From contig CAKNEZ010000019.1 in assembly GCA_930367205.1 (NCBI GenBank), positions 62,001 through 126,000 of the forward strand: a stretch of DNA of 64,000 nt. Direction: 5' to 3'. The translations under genes were made by a program, and so were the position numbers. The notes beneath the pieces were generated by a model that saw nothing but the letters and a program-made list of their open reading frames with translations, was not told the origin of the DNA and did no database searches. Origin of the DNA: Acanthosoma haemorrhoidale. Its lineage: Eukaryota > Arthropoda > Insecta > Hemiptera > Acanthosomatidae. Of the stretch, positions 33,174-44,230 are shown in pieces; position 1 is the stretch's first letter, and the number at the start of each line of letters is the position of its first letter.

Positions 33174-33476
33174 GTGAGTCACATATCTTTCTATAATTAA
33201 TATACATATATATATAACATATAGTTGATCCAATCATAAGACATGCTAATTTTTTTTTTTTTTTAATATCGTGAATTAGTTTTGGAGTCAAAAAGTTCAG
33301 ATTTTACTTTCAATCAAGTTCCTGGTGGACGTATTTTCGCCTGTCATATAAGGTAGTGCCTTTGAAAATAATTTAATTGACCTGAAATTTTATAAAGTAT
33401 ATTACAGATAATCTCTGGAAAAAATAGCAAATACCTGAAAAAGTATCATTAATTATATGATTTTATTATGGTAATT
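33174..33476. other. AT-rich DNA, possible intron
   Basis: Nothing recognised beyond a possible 5' splice donor at its left edge. Confidence 0.4.
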
Positions 33477-34345
33477 TGTAACACACCCCTACCGATTGGG
33501 GTAAAAGGCGACCTATACTGTAGGGAGCCTCCCACATCTATCTATTGAGTGAAGTCCCTTCTTGAGTGTTGAGTCCAGCACATAGCGTCATGAAGGAAAT
33601 ATGTTTTATTTTTTTAATGCATACATATTAGAAAAAAATTACGTAGAAAATAAAAAAAAAAACAATAACCATATTAAATTAATCTAAAAAGAAAACTTTT
33701 TATTTGATAAACCATTCCAAAACATTTTTTTGAAATCATCAGGAAATATATAAAATATTTAATTTCTATATTTTTTGGCTCCAGAATTTTATTTCTACGA
33801 ATTCACACTCGGTATTTTAAGGGTAGGTGAAAACCGTCCGGATCCCAAAAGCGAGTGTGGACCAGAGAGACGCTACTAGGTAACGTTTGGAGGGCCACGG
33901 CCACCGTCGTCCGTGAGGGAGAGGTCTCTCCCTAGGAGGTTCTAGTTTTAGCGAGACGAAGGCAGAGAATCCCACTAGGAAGTTGTGGGGTCTGACGCCG
34001 GACTAAAGCATAGCGAGGTTAGGAGAGAGATGCAGAGGTAGATGAATGAGAAGGCTATGGTTTCAGTAGAGCAGCAAGCGCCAGTTCAGAGAGAGAGAGA
34101 GAGAAGTGTTCTAAGTCCCGGTTCAGTAAGTTCTATCTCCGCCCTAAGGAGCTCGGTTATATAGGCAGGCCAGTCGTGGTGGGGATGGCTCCACACTGCA
34201 GCTGTTTCTCCCCCCTCTCCGACTGACGTCATAACCTTTATAAACATATGGAAACATAGATAGATATTTTCTGGTCCGAAAAGAGGGGAACTTCTAATTA
34301 TTCGTAATTAAGAGGTGGCCAAAACAAATACATTAATCCTATCGC
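33477..34345 (-). repeat. Candidate solo LTR or promoter-bearing repeat
   Basis: The segment starts TGTAACACACCCCTACCG and ends AAAACA, giving TG...CA ends on either strand. On the minus strand a TATATAA box (near 34160) is followed about 550 bp later by AATAAA (near 33612), the order of U3-R-U5. The interior is GC-rich compared with both flanks and has a (GA)n run at 34090. No second copy and no clean target duplication are seen. Confidence 0.3.
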
Positions 34346-34962
34346 ATAAAACAATTAAAACCTGTAAAATGGTTCCAATGAAACAGGCAGTTAAAAGAGA
34401 GTGGTTAATTGCACGTATCTCTACCACTGCCTTTATTTAGTAGGTATAGAGGGGGTGAGTTTCGAACATTTATTTGAAATCATTACTGTTAAATAAACTA
34501 TATTACCATAGAGACGGAAGAATCGCTATTCAACTGGACACGAGGTTGAAGTTACTTGCAACTTTACCGATACTTTCCAAATTGGATTCCCTCCCCTCCG
34601 AAGAAATTTCAGAGCAAAATCAGTTTCATCTAAAGAATAGAATAGAACTTGTAGTGCAAAAACAGGAGTCAGAACTTGTGTCAACAACATTGTAGCTAAT
34701 CAACAAGGACGAGGCGATTCCATCTAGTAATTTTTTTGTTGTTTTTTGCTTGTGACAAACTGTCTTCAGGCCCAGTACTAGACAAACATGGCAGTACACA
34801 AATAATACTGATTTCGCAAGCCCATGGATCGTTGAGTTCTCAGCGATGTTTTCAATTGTGGATCCTTCAATGGTCTGTACTTTTTAACAATTTTATAACG
34901 CGGGATCTGTTTGGGGTTTGTTGTCGAATTTAAATTCAATTAAAACCTTGACCTTCATTGAT
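34346..34962. other. No recognised feature
   Basis: A 73-codon plus-strand ORF at 34474-34695 has no recognisable motif and is probably chance. Confidence 0.4.
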
Positions 34963-35172
34963 TATTTAAAATAAAATGGGACATGCAATATTAAGAGATG
35001 TGTGTATTTAAAATAAAATGGGACATGAAATATTAAGAGATGTGTGTATTTAAAATAAAATGGGACATGCAATATTAAGAGATGTGTGTATTTAAAATAA
35101 AATGGGACATGCAATATTAAGAGATGTGTGTATTTAAAATAAAATGGGACATGCAATATTAAGAGATGTGTG
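34963..35172. repeat. 42-bp minisatellite, five units
   Basis: TATTTAAAATAAAATGGGAC plus 22 further bases repeated five times at 34963, 35005, 35047, 35089 and 35131 with one or two substitutions. Because 42 is divisible by three, one minus-strand frame stays open, giving a periodic pseudo-protein. Confidence 0.95.
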
Positions 35173-35528
35173 TATTTTGTCCACTTGTAGAGAGTTCAAA
35201 CTGAACTTTGTTCATTTTCATTAAATTAAATTGAATTTCGTCCCAAAACAAACCCCGATTGTTATAACATTAAAATAGAAATTGTCTGTGACTCAACAAG
35301 AGAAATGAATAAGGGAAATTTAACAGACAATATTTTAATGGGTAATGATTCATTTGAATCATTATCAATTAAACATTTAGGGACAGCAGGCAGTTCGTGT
35401 AACTAAACACATCATTGTTTTAAAAAACAATTTGCCAAAGCAAATCCAATTGTAGCAGGCAAATAACAACCAGTTTTAGAAATAATGGTCTGAATTTATT
35501 AACAAATATTTACTTGAGTGTGTATTTA

Positions 35529-35849
35529 ATTGGGCATCAGAAACCAAAACAGATTTTTTAAAACTAAACCTAAATTTTTACACAACATTTGCTTAATAAC
35601 TAGTTATTCTAGTCGGACTGATCAGTATTAATATTGTTAGAAGGTACCTTCATATTAGATTGGGCTTCAGAAACCAAAACAGATTTTTTGAAACTAAACC
35701 TAACTTTTTACACAGCATTTGCTTAATAACTAGTTATTCTAGTCGTACTGATCAGTATTAATATTGTTAGAAGGTACCTTCATGTTAGATTGGGCATCAG
35801 AAACCATAACAGATTTTTTAAAACTAAACCTAACTTTTTACACAACATT
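35529..35849. repeat. 130-bp tandem repeat, about 2.4 units
   Basis: Units start at 35531, 35661 and 35791 (TGGGC(A/T)TCAGAAACC). They share ACTAGTTATTCTAGTCG and AGAAGGTACCTTCAT, both partly palindromic. Units differ at about 5% of sites. Confidence 0.9.
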
Positions 35850-35959
35850 TCCAGGTCCTGAATTTGAAGTTCTTGTGTCAGAGCAAGGAACGCCGAACTT
35901 GCATTCCTTTTGCGCACATGACACTTAGATGTTTGAGATTTCTGGCTGGTTTCATTCAT

Positions 35960-36480
35960 TTTTCTTTTCTTCCTAGCCCCTTTAAATTCACAGATAATTG
36001 TATACAATTATAGATCCTCAGGCGAATCTATTTACAAATTATTTTTGTATTTCGCGTAGCTTGGCTACATTATATACAGGTTTTGTTATTTTATAAAAAT
36101 TATATAATGAATAAACGAGTATAATGATATACATTATACGTGACTGGACTAAACTGACTAATAAAGGTGATGGGGCTCACCTTTTTGATCAACCTTAAAA
36201 CTAACTAGCATACTAATTCTTAACCTAATTGTTCCCTGACAGTCTGTTGCCATCTATGCGGGAGGGGTGGTGAGGTCATAGTGTTAAAGACTGGGTTTGT
36301 CAGGTGCTGCAACGAGCCAAAAAATGTGTCTCCGGCGGATGAACTCACCCACCGACGGCACACCCAGCAGCGGGTGCAGATCAGCGTTCTTCAACCTCTA
36401 GAGAGGTATGTCGGACCACTTTTCGTATGATCCCATTCTGGAAATGTTGGAGACATTTGGCTGTATCGTCAGTCAAGTGG
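35960..36480 (-). mobile_element. 5'-truncated Jockey-like LINE 3' end, flanked by an imperfect duplication
   Basis: On the minus strand it shows a decayed ORF2 tail, the 3' UTR hallmark AGGTGAGCCCCATCACCTTT (36162-36181) and a degenerate A-rich end at 35960-35972. About 30 bp (TGTTTGAGATTTCTGGCTGG and on) just outside its end recurs at 36485-36515, consistent with an old target-site duplication. An inverted relative lies at 40860-41358. Confidence 0.7.
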
Positions 36481-36517
36481 GTAAATGTTTGAGATTTCTT
36501 GCTGCTTCCATTCATTA

Positions 36518-39375
36518 ATGTTTAGTGAGATCTAATTCTGGGCTTTAAGAATAGCCTGTTTCGACGGGAGTGGGTCTCGCTTCAAATTCAATGTTAACGT
36601 TTTTGTAAAGAATGCCTTACTTGCATCAGTGTTCAGAGGGTTCTAGTGCATAAATTTGAGTTTCTCGAGTCAGGATAAGATGCTTGCATGCTGTGTTGAT
36701 GTACTCCAATAGTTTCTGTAATATTTTCGCCATTCCTGTCCCAATAAGTTCATTTTATACAATTGTCAAGTCCATTATCTATCTGCTTATGTAATTCCTA
36801 CTAACCCATTAACTATCGATGGTTCTAAAAGTGAATATAACTCTTCGAAACTCAATTTTATAAAATCGGTGATTTTGAAAATGGATTGACTTTTCAGAGG
36901 ACCCGACGATGGTCTCGACATCGATGACATGGACATCGAAGAAGGCTTGTCACCTAATTGCTTATTACCATTGGAATCTGACCTGGAAATCGATTTGTCT
37001 GATATTGAACCTTTATAAAAATATTGTTTTATTTCCATTTTATATTCTGCTAAGATTAGTGTTAGTATCCCTTAAAATTTTCAGCTCCGAGTCGTCCTTT
37101 TATAGAACAAATTTAAGTTATTAAATATAAAACAACATCCATTGGGTTTGCCTGAAAAAAAAAAAATTAGACGTACAAAATGTATTGGTAACTTGGATAA
37201 AATGCAAATTGCTATCAATTGACTGGATATAAAAAAAAATATAAGGATTTCAACTACTATTTTATTTTAATCATTCCTACTAAAATTTATTATCCATTTT
37301 TATTATTGTTAGTTGTATCATAATAACCACTTAATTCCTATCATTATTTTAGTTTTGTCTTTTAAAAAAAAATTGTGTTCATGCAAATTTGTCCTTTTTT
37401 TTTTGTTGCTATTCACGAAATTAATTTTTATGAATGATAATTTAATTAGCTTATATTACTTATTCCTTTGATTGAACAAATTTCCAGGGTTATAAATGAT
37501 AAATTTTGTTTTCTGGGTTATAGAAAAGAGCAACAAAAAAAAAAAATTAGTAGACTTATAGAGATTAGTTTATGTTTAATGTAGCTAGTTATTTATTGAG
37601 TACCTGGTTTGTTTCAAGATCGTTAAATGTAAACCATTTAGTTGTTTAGTACCATTCCTCCATTGAGAATATAATTAATTATGCATGTGTGGATTTTAAA
37701 AATAACTGTTTCAATTAAGTAGCTTTATGATTTTTTTTTTAATTTGAATGATACAATAATTACTACTTGCTTATGATATCTCTTCAAAAATATCGAAATC
37801 ATCGGTGAATCGATTATTACATATAATATCCAGACCAAAATTTACTAAGACATACATCTGAGCCCTTTTTGTGGTCGTGTGATGTTGTTAGTTATTACTA
37901 TTATTTTTCTACAAATTGAAAAAAACAACAACAATGTTTTAGTGTTCGCCTTGTAGGCAATAAAAAAGAAGGTACCATGCGCGCTGACAAAATGAGACTT
38001 GGTCCTCTGACTAACGCATGTCCACCTTTCGTCATAAGAAGTTTGAGAATTAAACGACTTAATGCATAGTTTCTTTGATGCTGCACATGTCGGTGGAAGA
38101 AATCACTCCCATCTGAGAGTCAGCAGGGGAGTCATTACTTCAAAACAACTTCGTTCCGTAAATTTAAAATCCGGTGGGCTGATGGCACGATATTGACACG
38201 TTATAGGCAGCTAATGTGGTTTTGCCAATGGTTTAACGCCTTGCAAATGATCATTCACGACAATGGTTCTCTTTTCTCGCTTCATAACTTTCTATAGGTT
38301 ATAGTATACTTCTCCATATGAGTTTTAATATAACAAGAAAAAAAAAATTAAAAATCGAGTAATATTACTCACCAGAATAAAACAAAAATGGGTTGCTATT
38401 AGTGAAAGGTCAATGCTTTCATGTAACAATTAAAACAATATTATTAATGCTAATATTATACTAAGGTATAGTAATTTATAAATAAAGATTTAAAGACGAG
38501 TACGAAGAAAGTACTTTCTTCCAATAGATTGACGCATAGTGCAATTTAGTTTTTCCACCATTGTCGTTCAGAGTACTTGTGAAGTAAGCAATCACAGACT
38601 TTAATTAATTGTTTAAAACTACACATTACCACATACGTTGCACATTATATTCGTTAAATATCGTACCGTTCTTACGTGAAATTAATTTAATATTGAAAAC
38701 GTTAATTTATTTTATGCCTGGCTGGGATATGTTGTAGTGGAATAATACAAATTAGCCATAAATTTGTTCTACAATGGAATGAATTATATGTTTTTAATGG
38801 AAATGAATCTTTTCTGTGAAATGAAAAAGAATTATGATCAACAACTAATGAATTGGTGCTGTATAACACTATATACTGAACTCAACGTTATTATTACTCA
38901 ATGTTGTATGTACCTTGATCACGCTAGTGACGAATTCAGGAAGAAGTAGGTTGGTTTATCTCGCACTGGTAAAGTAGCCTCCGGCAAGGCCAACGTGAAC
39001 TATGACGCCAGATAGAGCTTAGTAGAACAGACATCCCAATAAAAGTATGCAAGTTTTGTGCCAAAGTTATTCCCCCTCCTTTTTGGGGTTCGCACTCTTT
39101 AATTTGTATTATTTGTTTATAGTATCACGATTCAACTAGTCGGTTAATGCGGTTAAACTTAATGCGAGGTGGACAGAAAGTCCTACTTTTGCTACGAAAA
39201 CAGTGAATGCTTTACATCTCTAAATTGAAGTATTGCAGAATATCTTGGGATAATTATTTACTACACATCAATAATAAAATACATTAACATTATAATTTTA
39301 TTAATGCTATGATGATCATTTAATAAAGCAGGTCATAGCCATGAATGAAGAATTTTGTGTTAATCGTATGTTATA
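36518..39375. other. Long AT-rich stretch without a recognised gene
   Basis: Many short A/T runs. An 83-codon minus-strand ORF at 36787-37038, Ser-rich near its start, has no recognisable domain. I see no transposase, RT or RNA gene. Confidence 0.5.
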
Positions 39376-39710
39376 TAATGCTAATATTATATATAATGCT
39401 AAAAGTAGAAGGGGCTTGAGCAGGACTGTATACCTGCCTCGTGACTTGATGAAAGTCACAGATGGTTCCTGTTATTTTTAAGTAAGCAACTGCATCCCTC
39501 CAAGACCTCCCTACTTCCCAGAATCTTATCCTTTTCTTATACATATATGTCTCAGCTTTAGCCCCAAACCCCACTTGTGCCTAGACATTCCACCCAGTAT
39601 GTAGTAAGGTAACTCTTAATATTTGTATATACTAGTGTTTTGCTTGTACTTCATAATATAGCTTTTCTTTCTTTTCTTTCAAAAGACTCTCCTCTGCAAA
39701 GATTATTTAA
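39376..39710 (-). repeat. Interspersed repeat of about 320 bp, copy 1
   Basis: Shares AGTAGAAGGGGCTTGAGCAG, an imperfect palindrome GTGACTTGATGAAAGTCAC, CATTCCACCCAGTATGTAGT and the AAAAGACTCT end with three other copies here. Inverted relative to the others. Class unknown. Confidence 0.8.
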
Positions 39711-40246
39711 CTGTAATATAGGATACATTTCGAAGATTATCATTTGTTATTATTTTATGATAATTTATGAAAATTCTAGCTTCGTACTTATTATAAAACT
39801 AACGACAAGTCTATAATAGCTTCAGGTCTACAGAAATTATTCCAGCTTCTTGCAAGCGGCCTCTTAAAGAGACAGAGAAAGCATTTTAATATGAGAAAGC
39901 GAAACAGTTCATGAAGTCGTTTTTCTTCTTCGTCGAAGTATGTCCTCCGTCGAATGGGAGCGGTGAACGAAGTGAAACTTCAACTATCAGCCGTCTAACT
40001 TCCTACGTCCGCTTCTGTTGCAGCAGACCACGGCTTGTATAGGGATGGGTCTGGTACCCTTTTTACACAGGGTCGAAAAACTCTACAATGAGTGCTAAAT
40101 GTACCCAGATACTTACTAACTATGGACACAACAGTATCCCTGTCATTGGTCTAGACAGGGTTCACTGCTGACTCGTGATGGAAAACTAAATTTTAAATAA
40201 TAAAGTAACAATTCTGTTCTTGATAACTGAAATAAAAAAAATGAGA
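39711..40246. other. No recognised feature
   Basis: Mixed composition, no long ORF and no repeat relation found by eye. Confidence 0.4.
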
Positions 40247-40450
40247 AGGAGAGATTAGTCTCAAGAATTGGGGTCTAGGGCTAAAAGCTGAGACATATAC
40301 GTATAAGAATAGGATAAGATTCTGGGAAGTAGGAAGGTCTTGGAGGGATGCGGTTGCTTACTTAAAAATAACAGGAACCATCAGTGACTTCCATGAAGTC
40401 ACGAGGCGGGTATACAGTTCTGCTCAGGCCCCTTCTACTTGTTCTCAGCA
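40247..40450 (+). repeat. Interspersed repeat of about 320 bp, partial copy 2
   Basis: Carries GGCTAAAAGCTGAGACATAT through CCCCTTCTACTTGTTCTC; lacks the first third. It is followed at once by copy 3. Confidence 0.75.
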
Positions 40451-40465
40451 ATATAAAACTGTTTT

Positions 40466-40795
40466 TAGTTAAATAGAGTCTTTTAAAAGAAAAGAATTAA
40501 AAGGTTTATTATGAAGTAAAAGCAAAACACTAGTATATACAAATATTGAGAGTTACGTTACTACATACTGGGTGGAATGTCTAGGCACAATTGGCGTCTG
40601 GGGCTAAAGCTAAGACGTATACGTATAAGAAATGGATAGGATTCTGAAAATAGGGAGTAAGAGGAGTAAGGAGGGTTGCTTACTTAAAAATAACAGGAAG
40701 CATCTGTGACTTTCATCAAGTCACGAGGCAGATATACAGTTCTGCTCAAGCCCCTTCTACTTGTTTTTAACATTATCTTAGCATTATAAAACTGT
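40466..40795 (+). repeat. Interspersed repeat of about 320 bp, copy 3
   Basis: Full-length, from AGAGTCTTTTAAAAGAAAAG to CCCCTTCTACTTGTTTTTA. Same direction as copy 2. Confidence 0.8.
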
Positions 40796-40859
40796 ACTAA
40801 TAATTGCTTAAGCCGTGTGTACCAAAACGATGTCCTATTTCGATGAAGATCCTTGCTTT

Positions 40860-41358
40860 AAGTTTCTCCAGTAATGTCTTAAAAGACTGCGATTCACACT
40901 TCGGACTCTCATAAGCAGGTCATACCTCTCTCGACAGGTTGAAAAACGCTTATCTGCACCCGCTGCTGGGTGAAAAGTGAGTTCATCCGCCGGAGACACA
41001 TTAAGTTTTTTGACTCGTTACAGCACCTGACAAACCCAGTGTTTAACACTATGACCACACCACCCCTACCGAATCGATGGCAACAGACTGTTAAAAAAAT
41101 TAGATTAAGAGTTAGTATTTAAGTTAGTTTTAAGGTTGATCAAAAAGGTGAGCCACATCCCCTTTATTAGTCAGTTCAGTCCAGTCACGCATAATGTGTA
41201 TCGTCTTACTTGTTTATTCATTATATAATTTCTATAAAATAACAAAACCTGTATATAATGTAGTGACGCGACAGGAAATACAAAAATAATTTGTAAATAG
41301 ATTCGCCTGAAAATCTATAATTATCTGTAAAGGGGCTATGAGAGAAAAAAAAAAAAAA
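40860..41358 (+). mobile_element. Jockey-like LINE 3' end, inverted relative of 35960-36480
   Basis: The plus strand has a decayed ORF2 tail, CAGCACCTGACAAACCCAGT, the 3' UTR GGTTGATCAAAAAGGTGAGC and AATTTGTAAATAGATTCGCC, and ends in a 14-A tail at 41345-41358. It matches the minus-strand copy at 35960-36480 throughout, at roughly 90%. Confidence 0.75.
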
Positions 41359-42251
41359 TCAAACGCTAAGGCGGTTGAGGATAATTGATTGAAGTCAAAA
41401 AAGGATTTAATATTTTTAATTTTTTCGTACTCAACTGTTTTACTTTTTTGAAACTCTGTCAAGGTGTTGTGTGACAAGCTAGTAACTTGCACTAAGCTAA
41501 GGAGGGTTCTGTTACCACGTCGTGAACCAAGTCCTTAGGCTGAAATGCTCTTTCTCTGTAGTCTCCATAAATATCACGAAGATGCTCGTTCCGCCCTTCC
41601 TGCCCTAACTACGAGTCCACACTACTGTAAGAATAAATAAATAAATGAATAAAATGATATATAAGCCTAGAAATGGTTGATATTGGTGACGGAATGCCGA
41701 TTCCTCGGTATTATAAGACAACCCTGAAGTGTTTAGTCAGAAGTGGATCTGAAAATAGTTCCACCGCTCGGATAAACACATCGACCACGATCTATTTTAG
41801 AAATGAGATTTTTACTCCCAGTTCTGGAGTCCTCTGAGACAGGGCAGTTTAAATACTCCCTGAGGACCACAAGTACTTTTCAAACCCGTCAACGTATTAA
41901 CATGAATAAGGGAGGCATTTATGTTGTGGGCAATTAATCTCCTTTAAAACATTTATTTTAATGGATTCTTAAACGATTCTAAAACCATTCGCAATGCATG
42001 GCATGAGTAGAGTTTGAACGCATAAAAAGAAAAAGTGGATTAGCAACACTAATGCTTCAATCTCCACTACTTAGCCTCTCAATTTTCATTCAGTGACATT
42101 TATCAAATCTAAACGGGTAGTTTAAATAAATCATTTCCCCTCTTTTAAAATAATTACAACCAGGCTTACGTGCTCTAATAACTAAATGGTTAGAAAGGTG
42201 GGTTATCCGCAGCTTACGAATTTTTTCTACCAGTTAAATAATCTGCCGATA
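41359..42251. other. No recognised feature
   Basis: AT-rich with a short TAAA-type microsatellite near 41635. No ORF of note. Confidence 0.4.
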
Positions 42252-42668
42252 CGAGCCAGCGGAGGCTGACCAAGACCCGCAATACGCTCAGGACATGATT
42301 GGAGAAGCTGACCATTGCCAGGACTTCCGCTGTCCCGTATTTATACGATGCCGTTTCAGTCTCCAAGGAGGATTATAGGGATGAGTGGTGCAGTGCAATG
42401 ACTGTGCCAGGGGATTAGGGTGGTTGGATAAGCTAATATGGAATTTTGTGAACTTGGAAGGGATGAGTTCAAGAATGTAAGGTATATTAAGATCATAATG
42501 AAGGATATATTAGGATTATTCTGACGTAATAAGGGGCACTTACTATTGTTCTCAGGATGTTTGATGTTCGACTTTTTTGCTGCCCCCATAGATCTATTCC
42601 GTACGTCCTAGTACTTTAAGTATAACTTTGTAGATTAGTAATTTATTTTCTATTAAGAGGTGGGAATC
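42252..42668 (-). mobile_element. Fragment of the full-length Jockey-like LINE family (RT end and 3' UTR)
   Basis: About 410 bp match 49093-49540 of the near-complete element, from AGCCAGCGGAGGCTGACCAAG to TTTATTTTCTATTAAGAGGTGGGA (in reverse). An internal deletion removes a short part near 42560. It lacks the poly(A) end. Confidence 0.75.
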
Positions 42669-42904
42669 AGCTTCGTACAAAAGAACATCTGTTCCGTCGT
42701 GTATAACAATGTGATACCTAAAAGCCGCTATGTTCTGATAAAATAATGTACTTGAGGCAGAAAAAAAAGGCTTTACGACAAGAAGATACGACTTAGAACC
42801 AACCCTCGAGCTTATTTCGCAGCTTGGAGATGGAGCTTCTCAAAAGCGAAACACGTTTCTCCAGCATTTGCATTTACGAATGACTACCATTAAGTAATCT
42901 TTGT

Positions 42905-43215
42905 AGAGTAGAGTCTTTTAATAGAAAAGAAAGAAAAGCATTATTATGAAGTACAAGCAAAACACTGGTATATATAAATATTAAGAGTTACCTTACTACA
43001 TACTGGGTGGAATGTCTAGGAACGAGTGAGGTATGGGGCTAAAGGTGAGACATATATGTATAATAAAACGATAAGATTCTGGGAAGTAGGGAGGTCTTGA
43101 AGGGGTGCGGTTGCTTACTTAAAAATAACAGGAACCATCAGTGACAACCATGAAGTCACGAGGCAGGTCAGTTCTGCTCAGGCCCCTTCTACTTGTTCTT
43201 GGCATTATAAAACTT
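42905..43215 (+). repeat. Interspersed repeat of about 320 bp, copy 4
   Basis: From GAGTCTTTTAATAGAAAAG to CCCCTTCTACTTGTTCTTGG. About 90% like copy 3. Confidence 0.8.
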
Positions 43216-43939
43216 ACCAGGTCTGTCGGTATCCGACTCGTTACTGTCGCGGTTTTATCACGCAGAATGATGGGGTGGTTTTCTTCATTGATCCTCGGAT
43301 ACGGCATGTGCCACATTGACCCAGTCAGCATAGCGTGTGCTTGTCGGATCGAAGTTTGTCTCTCTCTATCGACCTCACGCCGTATCGATATGTGTGCGAT
43401 AGCTTCAATGAAAGAGGTTAATTGTTTAGACCTCAAGTAGGAGTAAACAACCATAAATAAGGTTGTCATAATAGCCTGGTTAATTATTCACGATGTATTT
43501 GTCAAAATATAAATGTCAAACACGATTTCCTTAAACCTAGCTTATTGCAGTTAGTGTTCTACTCCATCATAACCACACGATGGAAAGGAACTAACTCCGG
43601 ACTGGCTTAACCATGACAACTGTTAATTAGGTATATTGGCAAAATACATTTTTAAGTACAGTAACGGAAATGTTTGGACTGTGTTATGAATGGACTGCGA
43701 AAATTGTGTCAATCGAGAGCTAACAAACTATTTGCACAATCCACCATCAACATAAGTATTCTAGACAAAAAATGCAGTTTGTGTCCCAAAGAAAGCTATG
43801 GAATATTTATTAGTCACCATACCTACCATATACCTTAGCGGCAAATTCGAATTTGTTCAATATATTTCGTTAAAGTTTCTTTTTTTCTGTTCTTGTGTAA
43901 ATAAATTGTAAAGCTATAATAATTAATTATTAAGTGAGA
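43216..43939. other. Region with overlapping chance ORFs
   Basis: Two ORFs of about 100 codons overlap on opposite strands at 43119-43469; neither has a recognisable motif and part lies in the repeat copy. Nothing supported. Confidence 0.4.
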
Positions 43940-44230
43940 TTTTTTTTTTTTTTTCCTTAGCTCTCAACTGGAAATATAGGATGTAGGAAAAATAAAGGAA
44001 ATTATTTGGGATGATGGGTGCCTTTTACTAAGGGGATTCCCATTTGAAGGAAGTATGAGAAGGATATGGGGTGTGGGATGCCTAAAAGCGGCGGGTGGAT
44101 TCGGGAAGGTAGTGAGAGTCCACCTATGGTAGATGAGAAGTAATCTAAGAGGAGTTGTGATGATTCTGAAACCAATAACGAATGAGGGAAGAGGTTCTTA
44201 ATAACAACCCGAATGAAAGTATGGTTTTTG
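43940..44230 (-). mobile_element. 3' end of a Jockey-like LINE related to the 22-29 kb element
   Basis: Starts with a T15 run (poly(A) on the minus strand). Then follows sequence similar to 22367-22457 joined to 27127 onward, such as GGATGTAGGAAAAATAAAGG and AGTGAGAGTCCACC. It shows how that LINE's 3' UTR reads without the Gypsy insertion. Confidence 0.65.

Noticed and set aside
34963..35172. Possible CRISPR array or repetitive protein (five equal repeats, open frame)
   Set aside because: Units are contiguous with no unique spacers, and the open frame follows from a unit length divisible by three in AT-rich DNA.
36787..37038. Serine-rich 83-residue protein
   Set aside because: No domain, no homologous copy and no transcription signal; could be chance.
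43119..43469. Protein gene of about 116 residues on the minus strand
   Set aside because: Overlaps an equally long antisense ORF, has no motif, and partly lies in the 320-bp repeat.
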